Below the pieces are notes generated by a model. It was not told where the DNA came from. It ran no database searches and worked only from the letters and a program-made list of their open reading frames with translations. Positions 1 through 7,362 of a stretch of 16,760 bases of DNA are shown here, in pieces (position 1 is the first letter of the stretch; every line of letters begins with the position of its first letter). The translations under genes and the position numbers were made by a program. The stretch is from UBA1181 sp963626555. GTDB taxonomy: Bacteria > Bacteroidota > Bacteroidia > Bacteroidales > Paludibacteraceae. The stretch spans positions 1-16,760 of the forward strand of contig CAVFXQ010000048.1 of the NCBI GenBank assembly GCA_963626555.1, read 5' to 3'.

Positions 1-55
1 ATCCCGGAACTTGTCTAAATCGGCACTGCGGAGGCACTTGTTGAGGGTGGTAATC
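1..55. repeat. Perfect direct repeat at the window edge, copy A (C-terminal part of ATPase gene)
   Basis: Positions 1-55 are identical to 1611-1665; identity ends at position 56 and probably continues to the left beyond the window. It encodes the ITTLNKCLRSADLDKFRD stretch of the protein. It is in frame with its partner; the offset differs by 3 bp from that of the 235-bp repeat, equal to one codon of length difference in the diverged middle. Confidence 0.9.
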
Positions 56-1233
56 TTACTTGACAGTTTATTCTCTTGATTGAAATACTTCCCTGCTAAC
101 AACGAAATAAACCCTCTTTTCACCTCTCCATTCGGGAAATCAAGCAGAAACATATCATCCTCTGTGTCATAGTTTTTGATCGTAAGGTAGCCACTCTGAT
201 AGATTATCGGAAGTGGAGTCTCTGAATCTGCCTTATATTCATAGAATTGCTGCTTCGAATAATACTGACCTGCTAATTCATCTATATCTTCGTCGCAATG
301 GCTAAGAAGGCGAATTAAGTAGGTTGGAGTGCTTGTGCTAAACCAATAGTCGTCGATGGTCTCCTTCTTCAGTGCATTCAGCAGACTGAAGGGGTTATAA
401 ACACCCACCTTACCCCGACTGAAATGGTAACCCTCATATTTATCCCTCAGGTCGTCTCTCATCTTCTGATACGACACTTCTTTGCTTTTCGCCATCTCCG
501 CAACAGACTTTGAGAAATATTTATCAATCTCCTCTTCCGCGATGCCACAAAGCGCCGCATATCTCTCGTCCATACTGATGTCTTCTGGCTGATTTAGTCC
601 GCTGAAAATACTGACCTGGGCAAATTTTGTTACTCCTGTCAGAAAGACGAACCGGAGGTCGGCATCCGCATCCTTCAGCGAGGAATAGAAGTTCTTCAGA
701 ATTTCTCTGTTGTTATCCTCCAACGAAATCTTCACACCATTTCTCTCTACATACTCTCCACTATCCATTACGTCGAGTAGAGGCTTATCATATTCGTCAA
801 TCAACACCACACAGGGCAAACCAAATTTTTCATGTGCCTGCTTCAACACACTTCTAAACCGGATTCCGTAATCTTCGTTTCTCTTTTCTAATCCGTATTT
901 TTCCTCCCATTCCGAGAGAGTAGCGTCAATAACCTCCTCTACCGTCGACGGATTAGAAAACTGACCAGAACCAAAACTAATCTTCATCACAGGGTATGGA
1001 GTCCACTCCGTCTCCAAGTCGGAAATCGCCAACCCCTTGAACAACTCTTTCTTGCCTAAGAAATAACTCTCCAAAGTGGAGATTAAAAGACTTTTACCAA
1101 ACCTGCGCGGACGGCTTAAAAAGTAAATACTTCCACCATGGGCAAGGGAATAGATCATCTCCGTTTTATCAACGTAGATATATCCTTCTTCAATGATTTT
1201 CTCAAAAGTCTGTATGCCGATTGGATATTTCAT
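1..1233 (-). CDS. AAA-ATPase / PD-(D/E)xK family protein, downstream tandem copy (3' part outside window)
   Basis: The minus strand is open from the ATG at 1233 to the left edge (411 codons, no stop), so the C-terminus is missing. The product is a paralogue of the neighbouring protein encoded at 1230-2846. The N-terminus carries YVDKT (residues 20-24), a Walker A variant RPRRFGKS (41-48) and a Walker B stretch VVLIDEYDKP near residue 145. These are typical of the AAA-ATPase-like family (PF09820) that is usually followed by a PD-(D/E)xK nuclease domain (PF08011); the nuclease part would lie beyond position 1. The first 77 codons are identical to the upstream copy at every base, whereas residues 78 to about 393 are diverged (roughly 60% identical by eye). 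The start overlaps the stop of the upstream gene as ATGA, suggesting translational coupling. The family is abundant in Bacteroidetes and its physiological role is not established. Confidence 0.85.
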   Translation of the reverse strand, partial: MKYPIGIQTFEKIIEEGYIYVDKTEMIYSLAHGGSIYFLSRPRRFGKSLLISTLESYFLGKKELFKGLAISDLETEWTPYPVMKISFGSGQFSNPSTVEEVIDATLSEWEEKYGLEKRNEDYGIRFRSVLKQAHEKFGLPCVVLIDEYDKPLLDVMDSGEYVERNGVKISLEDNNREILKNFYSSLKDADADLRFVFLTGVTKFAQVSIFSGLNQPEDISMDERYAALCGIAEEEIDKYFSKSVAEMAKSKEVSYQKMRDDLRDKYEGYHFSRGKVGVYNPFSLLNALKKETIDDYWFSTSTPTYLIRLLSHCDEDIDELAGQYYSKQQFYEYKADSETPLPIIYQSGYLTIKNYDTEDDMFLLDFPNGEVKRGFISLLAGKYFNQENKLSSKITTLNKCLRSADLDKFRD

Positions 1234-1237
1234 ATCG
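1003..1237. repeat. 235-bp perfect direct repeat, copy A (5' end of downstream ATPase gene)
   Basis: This block is base-for-base identical to 2616-2850. It covers the first 77 codons of the ATPase gene, including Walker A, plus 4 bp before the ATG. Identity stops sharply at codon 78 on one side and 4 bp upstream of the start on the other. All synonymous positions are conserved, unlike the rest of the gene pair, so recent gene conversion or recombination is the likely cause. Confidence 0.95.
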
Positions 1238-2846
1238 CCTCTTTTTTGCGTTTTGACAAAAATTCCTCATTCACCTTCCATTCCCCCACGGTTCCCGTCT
1301 CCGACGAGAACACACAGCCTACTTTGAAGAGGCGTCGACTATCGTCCACATACTCCTGGGCATAGCCTTTGTCGCTGATTTGCTGGAGGGCTTCGGTGGC
1401 AGAGCCGTCAAGCTTAAACTCAAAAATATAGATGTTGTCTTTTGTCTCAATCACACAGTCCACTCGCCCTTGCGACTGGCATTTCTCAGTGTAGACAAGG
1501 TAGGTGGATATCAAACGAAGAATGAGATAGAACGTGTAGTGGAAATGTCTCTCCGTTGCCTTTTGGTCGCGCATAGTGTAAGGAATGCTGGCAAGAAACG
1601 CTGTGAGGACATCCCGGAACTTGTCTAAATCGGCACTGCGGAGGCACTTGTTGAGGGTGGTAATCGTGTTATCTAATTCTATCTCTTTTTTGAAATAACT
1701 GCCTGCAATAAGCGATACAAAACCTCGTTTTACCTCATTGTTCGGGAAATCTATCAAATAAGTATTATCCTCAGAATCATAGCCTTTAATGGAGAGATAA
1801 CCACTCTGATAGATAATTGGCAACGGAGAAATCGAGTTTGCCTTAGACTCATAAAAGAGACTTTCTGAATAATATTTCCCCGCAAGTTCATCCACTCCAT
1901 CATGACACTGTTCAAGTAGGCGTACTAAATAAGTAGGCGTGGCTGTTTTAAACCAATAGTCGCCAATATCCTTCTTCTTGAATGCATTCAGCAAACTAAA
2001 TGGATTGTAAACCTCTCGCATGCGCTTGCTAAAATGGTAACCATCATACGTTTTCTTCAGTAACCTGCGAATATCAGACGGCTTAACACCTCTATCCTCA
2101 GCCAACTCAGCAACCGACTCAGTAAAATACTCATCAATCTCTTCTTCCGTGATACCACAAATCGTATCATATTCTCGGTCCATACTTATGTCGTCCGGCT
2201 GATTAAAGCCACTAAACACACTAACTTGCGAAAACTTCGTAACACCCGTCAAGAAGACAAATTTTAAATCTTTATCCGCCGTTTTGAAAGTGGAATAGAA
2301 CGCCTTCAAAGTCTCTCGGTTTTTGTCTTCTACGGTCATCTTATTACCATTCACAACCGTCATCAATCCACTATCCATAACGTCCAACAGCGGTTTATCG
2401 TACTCGTCAACAAGGACAACACACCCTCTGCCTGTCTTCTCATGGGCAACCGCCAGAACTTGTGCGAAGCGTCGTCCAAGTCCGATACTCTCATCTCGTT
2501 CTATCCCATAATCCTTTTCCCAGCCCTCAATATAGAAGTTGATTGTTTTCTCCAGCACATTCGGTTCTGTGATATCGTCACTGTTGAAATCAATATGAAA
2601 AACGGGATATTCATTCCACTCCGTCTCCAAGTCGGAAATCGCCAACCCCTTGAACAACTCTTTCTTGCCTAAGAAATAACTCTCCAAAGTGGAGATTAAA
2701 AGACTTTTACCAAACCTGCGCGGACGGCTTAAAAAGTAAATACTTCCACCATGGGCAAGGGAATAGATCATCTCCGTTTTATCAACGTAGATATATCCTT
2801 CTTCAATGATTTTCTCAAAAGTCTGTATGCCGATTGGATATTTCAT
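1230..2846 (-). CDS. AAA-ATPase with C-terminal PD-(D/E)xK nuclease-like domain, upstream tandem copy
   Basis: This is a complete 538-residue protein. The N-terminal AAA-ATPase-like part has YVDKT (20-24), Walker A variant RPRRFGKS (41-48) and Walker B VVLVDE (143-148) followed by YDKPLL. The C-terminal part has the PD-(D/E)xK signature: D463 in GRVDC, then E476 and K478 in FEFK, as in the PDDEXK_9/DUF1703 family. No signal peptide or membrane segment is visible, so it is probably cytoplasmic. The family's function is unknown; nuclease activity is inferred from the motif only. It follows serB on the same strand after 51 bp, but a TATATTTG element in that gap may give it its own promoter. Its stop codon overlaps the start of the next paralogue (ATGA). 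Two blocks within the gene are perfect copies of the paralogue while the middle is diverged. No Shine-Dalgarno is obvious; the leader is A/T-rich. Confidence 0.9.
   Translation of the reverse strand: MKYPIGIQTFEKIIEEGYIYVDKTEMIYSLAHGGSIYFLSRPRRFGKSLLISTLESYFLGKKELFKGLAISDLETEWNEYPVFHIDFNSDDITEPNVLEKTINFYIEGWEKDYGIERDESIGLGRRFAQVLAVAHEKTGRGCVVLVDEYDKPLLDVMDSGLMTVVNGNKMTVEDKNRETLKAFYSTFKTADKDLKFVFLTGVTKFSQVSVFSGFNQPDDISMDREYDTICGITEEEIDEYFTESVAELAEDRGVKPSDIRRLLKKTYDGYHFSKRMREVYNPFSLLNAFKKKDIGDYWFKTATPTYLVRLLEQCHDGVDELAGKYYSESLFYESKANSISPLPIIYQSGYLSIKGYDSEDNTYLIDFPNNEVKRGFVSLIAGSYFKKEIELDNTITTLNKCLRSADLDKFRDVLTAFLASIPYTMRDQKATERHFHYTFYLILRLISTYLVYTEKCQSQGRVDCVIETKDNIYIFEFKLDGSATEALQQISDKGYAQEYVDDSRRLFKVGCVFSSETGTVGEWKVNEEFLSKRKKEAI
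1611..1665. repeat. Perfect direct repeat, copy B (C-terminal part of ATPase gene)
   Basis: This is the partner of 1-55 within the complete upstream paralogue. It marks the point where the two genes return to perfect identity after the diverged middle; sequence left of position 1 is needed to see how far the identity extends. Confidence 0.9.
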
Positions 2847-2850
2847 ATCG
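2616..2850. repeat. 235-bp perfect direct repeat, copy B (5' end of upstream ATPase gene)
   Basis: This is the partner of the repeat at 1003-1237, in the same orientation and about 1.6 kb apart. It encodes residues 1-77 of the upstream paralogue. Confidence 0.95.
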
Positions 2851-2868
2851 TTAATTTTTTTCTTCTTA

Positions 2869-2876
2869 CAAATATA
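2869..2876 (-). promoter_or_regulatory. Possible Bacteroidetes -7 element (TATATTTG) before the ATPase pair
   Basis: On the minus strand this reads TATATTTG, a full match to TAnnTTTG, 22 bp before the ATG at 2846 and just after the serB stop. No TTTG -33 box is seen at the expected spacing, so the call rests on one element. If real, it lets the ATPase pair be transcribed separately from serB. Confidence 0.4.
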
Positions 2877-2897
2877 ATAAAATTGTTGTTACCTCTT

Positions 2898-4118
2898 TTA
2901 CAGCGCATCCACATGCACGTCCCTAAATCCCAAGAAATACAAAATGCCATCTAATCCTATCGTAGAGATGGACTGTTGGGCGTTGGCTTTCACTTTTGGC
3001 TTGGCATGGAAAGCAATTCCTAAGCCTGCAAGGTTGAGCATCGGCAAGTCGTTGGCTCCATCGCCCACAGCTATTACCTGCTCCAAATCAATCTTTTCAA
3101 CCTGAGCAATAAGATTAAGCAACTCCGCCTTTCTTTTGCCATCGACAATGTCGCCTACATAACGGCCTGTCAACTTTCCATCCCTAATTTCTAATTGATT
3201 AGCATAGACATAGTCCACCCCGAAACGGTTCTGCAGATACTTGCCGAAATAGGTAAATCCGCCTGACAGAATAGCGATTTTAAACCCACATTTCTTCAAC
3301 ACCATCATCAATCGATCCGCCCCATCCATTATGGGCAGATTCTCGGCTATCTCGCGCATTACAGACTCATCCAATCCCTTCAACAAAGCCACCCTGCGCG
3401 TAAAACTCTCCTTGAAATCTATCTCGCCTCGCATAGCCGACTCGGTAATTTTTCGCACCTCTTCGCCTACGCCCGCACGATCTGCCAACTCGTCTATCAC
3501 CTCCGTCTTAATCAACGTAGAATCCATATCAAAGCAAATCAAACGACGATTACGACGATACAAATCATCTTTCTGAAATGAGATATCTACACTCTCCTGA
3601 GCTGAAATCTCCATAAACTTAGCGCTCAATTTACCTTTGTCAATGTCGTCCCCACGTACAGAAAACTCTACGCACGAACGCTCATGTTCATAGTCGTCGC
3701 TTAGCGATGGACGACCCGTCAGTCGTTTGATAGAGTCAATGTTCATCGACTGTTCTGCCACCGCCTTTGCCACCAACGACATCTGACGCGCCGTAATCAC
3801 ATGACCCAACATCGTTACGACATAGCGTCCTTTCCCTTGCCGCGCCACCCAGTCGCCATACTCATCAAGCGAAATTGGTGTGAAATGCACCTGCACATCC
3901 ATTTCGTAACACTTGAAAAGTATGTCCTTGAAAATAGAACCCGACTGCGCATTGTCATCTATCTGCACCAAAAAACCTAACGACAGAGTATGATGAATAT
4001 CCGCCTGTCCAATATCTAAAATCTTAGCGTTGTATCTGCCTAAAATCTCTGTGATAGAGGCTGTTACCCATGGCCTATCATCACCATGTATGTTTATCAG
4101 TACTATCTCACTTGCCAT
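2898..4118 (-). CDS. serB: Phosphoserine phosphatase SerB with two N-terminal ACT domains
   Basis: This 406-residue cytoplasmic enzyme hydrolyses O-phosphoserine to serine, the last step of the phosphorylated serine pathway. Residues 1-80 and about 95-175 look like two ACT domains (for example IVLINIHGDDRPWVTASI and YVVTMLGHVITARQ), which in relatives bind amino-acid effectors. The HAD catalytic domain follows: motif I DMDST at 197-201 (nucleophile D197, acid D199), cap residues around ESAMRGEIDFKESF, motif II ILSGGFTYF, and motif IV GDGAND at 352-357 (D353, D357). The length fits the long ACT-SerB type rather than the shorter E. coli form. The start is the ATG after a 40-bp gap from the flavin reductase-like gene, so co-transcription is possible, though a functional link is not obvious. 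Confidence 0.96.
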   Translation of the reverse strand: MASEIVLINIHGDDRPWVTASITEILGRYNAKILDIGQADIHHTLSLGFLVQIDDNAQSGSIFKDILFKCYEMDVQVHFTPISLDEYGDWVARQGKGRYVVTMLGHVITARQMSLVAKAVAEQSMNIDSIKRLTGRPSLSDDYEHERSCVEFSVRGDDIDKGKLSAKFMEISAQESVDISFQKDDLYRRNRRLICFDMDSTLIKTEVIDELADRAGVGEEVRKITESAMRGEIDFKESFTRRVALLKGLDESVMREIAENLPIMDGADRLMMVLKKCGFKIAILSGGFTYFGKYLQNRFGVDYVYANQLEIRDGKLTGRYVGDIVDGKRKAELLNLIAQVEKIDLEQVIAVGDGANDLPMLNLAGLGIAFHAKPKVKANAQQSISTIGLDGILYFLGFRDVHVDAL

Positions 4119-4158
4119 AATTCCAACTGTTTACTAAGGTCGTCACCATAACCTTAAT

Positions 4159-4824
4159 CTATTTCTTAATCACCTTTACCACTTCACCAATATACTCTGC
4201 GTGAATTCCACCGTCTGCGGCTCCATTCTTATACATCTCTACTGGCACATCATCACGAAAATCGGATGCAGTATAAAGATGATCGTACATTGTTCGACAC
4301 TCCATCACCATGTCCGCCTCCGCATAATAAGGCGTTCCATTCTCCGTGTATAAAGTATGAAGACCTAACGCTGCCGCTTTGTCGCCATCGCGTCCACTCT
4401 TCGTTCCCATATAGTGAAGCACATTTTTATCACTGAAAGCCATAATTGTAAAATACTTAGTCTTCTCCATAAATCCGTAAGTATATCTGCCATTACGCAC
4501 ATAAACGGTGGCTACCGACTTGCCCCAAAGTGTACCCAAACCTCCCCAACCAATCGTCATCGCATTGCTTGACACGCTATCGCCCGCACATAACAACAAA
4601 CCATCGCCCGTGAAGAAATTAAACGGATTCACATCAAAATCTGATCTGATATCAACATCCTTGAAATCAACATTTTGAACATCGCTTGACACAGCCTCTT
4701 GCTGAGCCTCAACCGTTGCATTATTCCCTTCGGATGCTTCACAACTTGAACTCTTCACCAACCTGACAGATAAAATTACAACTGCCAACGCCAATACAAC
4801 ATTTAATAGAACTGAAATTTTCAT
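4159..4824 (-). CDS. Membrane-anchored flavin reductase-like (FMN-binding split-barrel) protein
   Basis: The 221-residue protein has one N-terminal hydrophobic segment (about residues 3-20, LLNVVLALAVVILSV), then a low-complexity polar linker (about 24-60) and a flavin reductase-like split-barrel domain (about 65-215). The stretch SNAMTIGWGGLGTLWGKS (86-103) followed by VATVYVRNGRYTYGFME and FTIMAF is characteristic of FMN-binding flavin reductase-like proteins (PF01613). A free Cys sits just after the anchor (SSSC28), but the preceding residues do not make a convincing lipobox. Flanking charges do not settle the topology, so which side of the membrane the flavin domain occupies is open. The gene lies 45 bp downstream of the FMN/4Fe-4S membrane protein on the same strand, and the two probably form an electron-transfer pair. 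Substrate unknown. Confidence 0.82.
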   Translation of the reverse strand: MKISVLLNVVLALAVVILSVRLVKSSSCEASEGNNATVEAQQEAVSSDVQNVDFKDVDIRSDFDVNPFNFFTGDGLLLCAGDSVSSNAMTIGWGGLGTLWGKSVATVYVRNGRYTYGFMEKTKYFTIMAFSDKNVLHYMGTKSGRDGDKAAALGLHTLYTENGTPYYAEADMVMECRTMYDHLYTASDFRDDVPVEMYKNGAADGGIHAEYIGEVVKVIKK

Positions 4825-4869
4825 ATTATTTGGATAGTTTAATGATTTTTATTTGAAATTCACACTTCG

Positions 4870-5964
4870 CTATGCCTCATTGACTATCTTCGCCATTGTT
4901 CCCATCGGACAGACAAAGCGACAATAAGGACGTGGCACAAAAATAGATAAAACCAAAAACAACACCGCCGCAATCTCCACTCCCAACGAAGCCGACTGGA
5001 ACATAAACGCCGTGAACAGCTCATAGTTCATCCACTCCGAATAGATGCCTGTAATCAATAGCAAAAGTAACACTGCCCAAAGCAACTTTCGGAAGCCATC
5101 CAACACCTTCAACGTCTGAGCCCCTAATTTCAACTTCTTCTTGCACGGAATGCCCAGCAACTCCTGCGCCGACCCAAATGGACATACTTGCATACAGTAA
5201 TGACTCTTCTTCCCAAACAAAGGAAATACAAAGGCAGCGATAAACATAATAATTGGAATAACTGCAATCAACGAGTGGAATCCATTCTCAAAATAGTTGA
5301 CAAGCAGCGAGTAGGAGAGAAACGTGCCACTCCACAAGCCCAACACAACGACATTTAATACCAATTGCACAATGCGTATCTTGCGGTTTTTCACAAACAA
5401 CGGCACAACCACAGAAAGCAATACGACAAACAATGCTGCAATGTCCTTCGCTCCCAAAACAATCTCGCCTTCATCAGCCGACGCTAACGATGGCTGAAGG
5501 TATTGCAAACCCACTTTTACATTCTTTTTTATCGCATTAGACGAAAGCGTAGCTCCTGAAACAGCATCCACCTTCAAAGCCAAAGCCTCGTCCACTGTCT
5601 TGCCATTCCAACTGTCTATGATAGACTTCGCATTGTTGAAAAAATCAGGAGTCTCGCTATTCTCCAATGCCTCAACTTTCTGCACAACCCCATCCTTGAC
5701 GTATATCTTCAACGGCACAAACCCTGCATACCCAACGATTTTCTTCTCTTTGCCCAAAGGCATCGTGTTTACCACTATCGTGCCATCTGCCTCCGTAGCA
5801 ATCGTATCATTGCTAATCTGAACGGCTTGAGGAGTCTCCGAATCCTTGGCAACCTCGTTCAACTCGACCCCCATCACTTTCTGGTTATGTTGAATGGCCA
5901 CTGCGACAAAAATCAAAACACACGTCAACAACGCTACTACCTGCTGTATCTTCCTAATTATCAT
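4870..5964 (-). CDS. Membrane electron-transfer protein: covalent-FMN domain plus CxxxCP iron-sulfur motifs
   Basis: The 364-residue protein resembles the NosR/NapH and RnfG type of flavinylated membrane redox proteins. It has an N-terminal membrane anchor (about residues 9-24), an extracytoplasmic FMN-binding domain (about 60-155) ending in DAVSGAT (133-139), where T139 is the expected attachment site for FMN transferred by ApbE, then about five further membrane segments (about 173-191, 198-222, 232-250, 293-309, 327-343). Two NapH-like motifs follow membrane segments: C257-x3-C261-P-F-G and C348-x3-C352-P-M-G, with an extra C274. These probably bind a 4Fe-4S cluster on the cytoplasmic side. 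The protein stops 12 residues after C352, so it lacks the C-terminal ferredoxin domain of many relatives. It is the first gene of a probable two-gene unit with the flavin reductase-like gene. Electron donor and acceptor are unknown. Confidence 0.87.
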   Translation of the reverse strand: MIIRKIQQVVALLTCVLIFVAVAIQHNQKVMGVELNEVAKDSETPQAVQISNDTIATEADGTIVVNTMPLGKEKKIVGYAGFVPLKIYVKDGVVQKVEALENSETPDFFNNAKSIIDSWNGKTVDEALALKVDAVSGATLSSNAIKKNVKVGLQYLQPSLASADEGEIVLGAKDIAALFVVLLSVVVPLFVKNRKIRIVQLVLNVVVLGLWSGTFLSYSLLVNYFENGFHSLIAVIPIIMFIAAFVFPLFGKKSHYCMQVCPFGSAQELLGIPCKKKLKLGAQTLKVLDGFRKLLWAVLLLLLITGIYSEWMNYELFTAFMFQSASLGVEIAAVLFLVLSIFVPRPYCRFVCPMGTMAKIVNEA

Positions 5965-6044
5965 ACTCTTTTGATTTAAAATATACTACTCTTTCTACGA
6001 TTAAAAGAAATCATTATTGCGTTTAATTTGTTAATATATTAAAA

Positions 6045-7322
6045 TCATTTCTTTTTTTCGTCTACATTTCCCGTACAGCGTTGTAGAACAGACAGGTCAA
6101 AATAATTGACTGCCGCCAAGACATACGCCAACACATCTGATTGAATTTTCTCATATTTTGCCCAACGTATCTCGCTACTGAAGAAATAAATTTCCAATGG
6201 TAAGCCATTTTCATTCGGAGCCAACTGACGAATGAAATTTTCACAATCCCCACAAAAAACCGGCAACGACCTCATATACTGTTCCAAATAGGCTGTGAAA
6301 AGTTGAAGGTTATTGATCGATTCTTGATAACCCCTTGCCCCCTCGGCTATCGGATCAAAATTCTCTAACATCTTCGTTTCGTTCCCATCCTCTTTTTTTA
6401 TATTATTTTTCTTGTCATAGGCTTCAAAAAAGGGCTTTAAGAATTCAATTTTTCTGTATTTTACAATCTCCTCAGATGTGCAGAAGCGAATACTGTGCAT
6501 ATCTATGTTAATGGCACGCTTCACTCGACGACGACCCGCCTCACGCATTGTTCTCCAATTCTGGAACGAGTCGCTCAATAGGGTAGAGGGAGGAACGGTA
6601 ACCGTGGTCTTATCCCAATTTTCAATCTTTACCGTATTGAGGGTGATTTCGCGAACAATACCATCTGCATTGCATTTCGGCACCGTAATCCAATCGCCCA
6701 CCGAAAGCATTTTATTCCCCATCAACTGTATTCCAGACACCAATCCTACCAATGTGTCTTTGTAGACTAATGACAAGACAGCCGCAGAGGCTCCGACACC
6801 AGTGAGCAACGTGTTTGGCGACTTATCTAAAATAACACTAAACGAGATAATCATCGCAATGATAATCAACATATATTTGATAATCTGAAAGATGATGTTG
6901 ACTGGTAGATTTTTTACCCTTTTCTTGACATACTCCGAATAAATGAAATCTAACAATTTGCAAAGAAACATCGTCGTCATCACTACGATGTAGACATTGC
7001 ACATACGCTCTATCCAAATATGCAGACTTGAACCTTGGTCCAAAGCCAACGGCAAAAGAATATTAATCAACACAGCAGGCACAATTGCAGCCACTGATGA
7101 CAACAATTTCCTATATTGCTCAGAATCCTCCTTCGACCGCTTCTTAATCTTCGCATGAATGTGTAACAACAACAAGGCAACTCGTCGACAGACATAATCA
7201 CACAACCACGCAACTAACGCAATCAAAACAATTGAAATAAGACAATCTTGTGTCCCATCATCTCCACGAAGAATACCTATGTTTATTAACATATCTTTAA
7301 TGGAGAATAGCAATTCCTTCAT
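6045..7322 (-). CDS. MscS-family mechanosensitive ion channel, YbdG-like
   Basis: The 425-residue inner-membrane channel opens on membrane tension to release solutes during hypo-osmotic shock. About five hydrophobic helices are visible (about residues 26-46, 72-94, 110-128, 144-166 and the pore-lining region). The pore helix and beta domain are clear: GVGASAAVLSLVYKDTLVG, then QLMGNKMLSVGDWITVP, TLNTVKIENWDKTTVTVP and SFQNWRTM. This pattern and the long C-terminal extension match E. coli YbdG and its relatives rather than short MscS. The C-terminus is charged and ends GNVDEKKK. It lies 40 bp after the amidohydrolase and 80 bp before the FMN/4Fe-4S gene on the same strand; the 80-bp AT-rich gap shows no convincing promoter or terminator. 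Confidence 0.93.
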   Translation of the reverse strand: MKELLFSIKDMLINIGILRGDDGTQDCLISIVLIALVAWLCDYVCRRVALLLLHIHAKIKKRSKEDSEQYRKLLSSVAAIVPAVLINILLPLALDQGSSLHIWIERMCNVYIVVMTTMFLCKLLDFIYSEYVKKRVKNLPVNIIFQIIKYMLIIIAMIISFSVILDKSPNTLLTGVGASAAVLSLVYKDTLVGLVSGIQLMGNKMLSVGDWITVPKCNADGIVREITLNTVKIENWDKTTVTVPPSTLLSDSFQNWRTMREAGRRRVKRAINIDMHSIRFCTSEEIVKYRKIEFLKPFFEAYDKKNNIKKEDGNETKMLENFDPIAEGARGYQESINNLQLFTAYLEQYMRSLPVFCGDCENFIRQLAPNENGLPLEIYFFSSEIRWAKYEKIQSDVLAYVLAAVNYFDLSVLQRCTGNVDEKKK

Positions 7323-7362
7323 AAAATTATATTTGTTTTGTTTTATATCTTTTTATTATTTA

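Noticed and set aside
1230..2846. ATPase/PD-(D/E)xK pair as a named anti-phage defence system
   Set aside because: Nuclease motif and tandem layout are suggestive, but no other defence gene is nearby and this widespread family has no established defence role I can cite.
1..2850. Tandem ATPase genes as an insertion sequence or transposon
   Set aside because: No transposase, no terminal inverted repeats and no target duplication are visible; the direct repeats lie inside the coding sequences.
4739..4744. Lipoprotein processing of the flavin reductase-like protein at Cys28
   Set aside because: The residues before the Cys (VKSSS) do not form a convincing lipobox and a lysine interrupts the hydrophobic stretch.
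5978..5985. TATATTTT on the minus strand as a promoter for the FMN/4Fe-4S gene
   Set aside because: One mismatch to TAnnTTTG, only 13 bp before the ATG and no -33 box; too close to serve.
6003..6055. AAAAGAAAT ... ATTTCTTTT inverted repeat and the TTAATATATTAA palindrome after the mechanosensitive channel gene
   Set aside because: All A/T-rich, the loop is long (35 bases), one arm lies inside the coding end, and such matches are expected by chance in AT-rich spacers.
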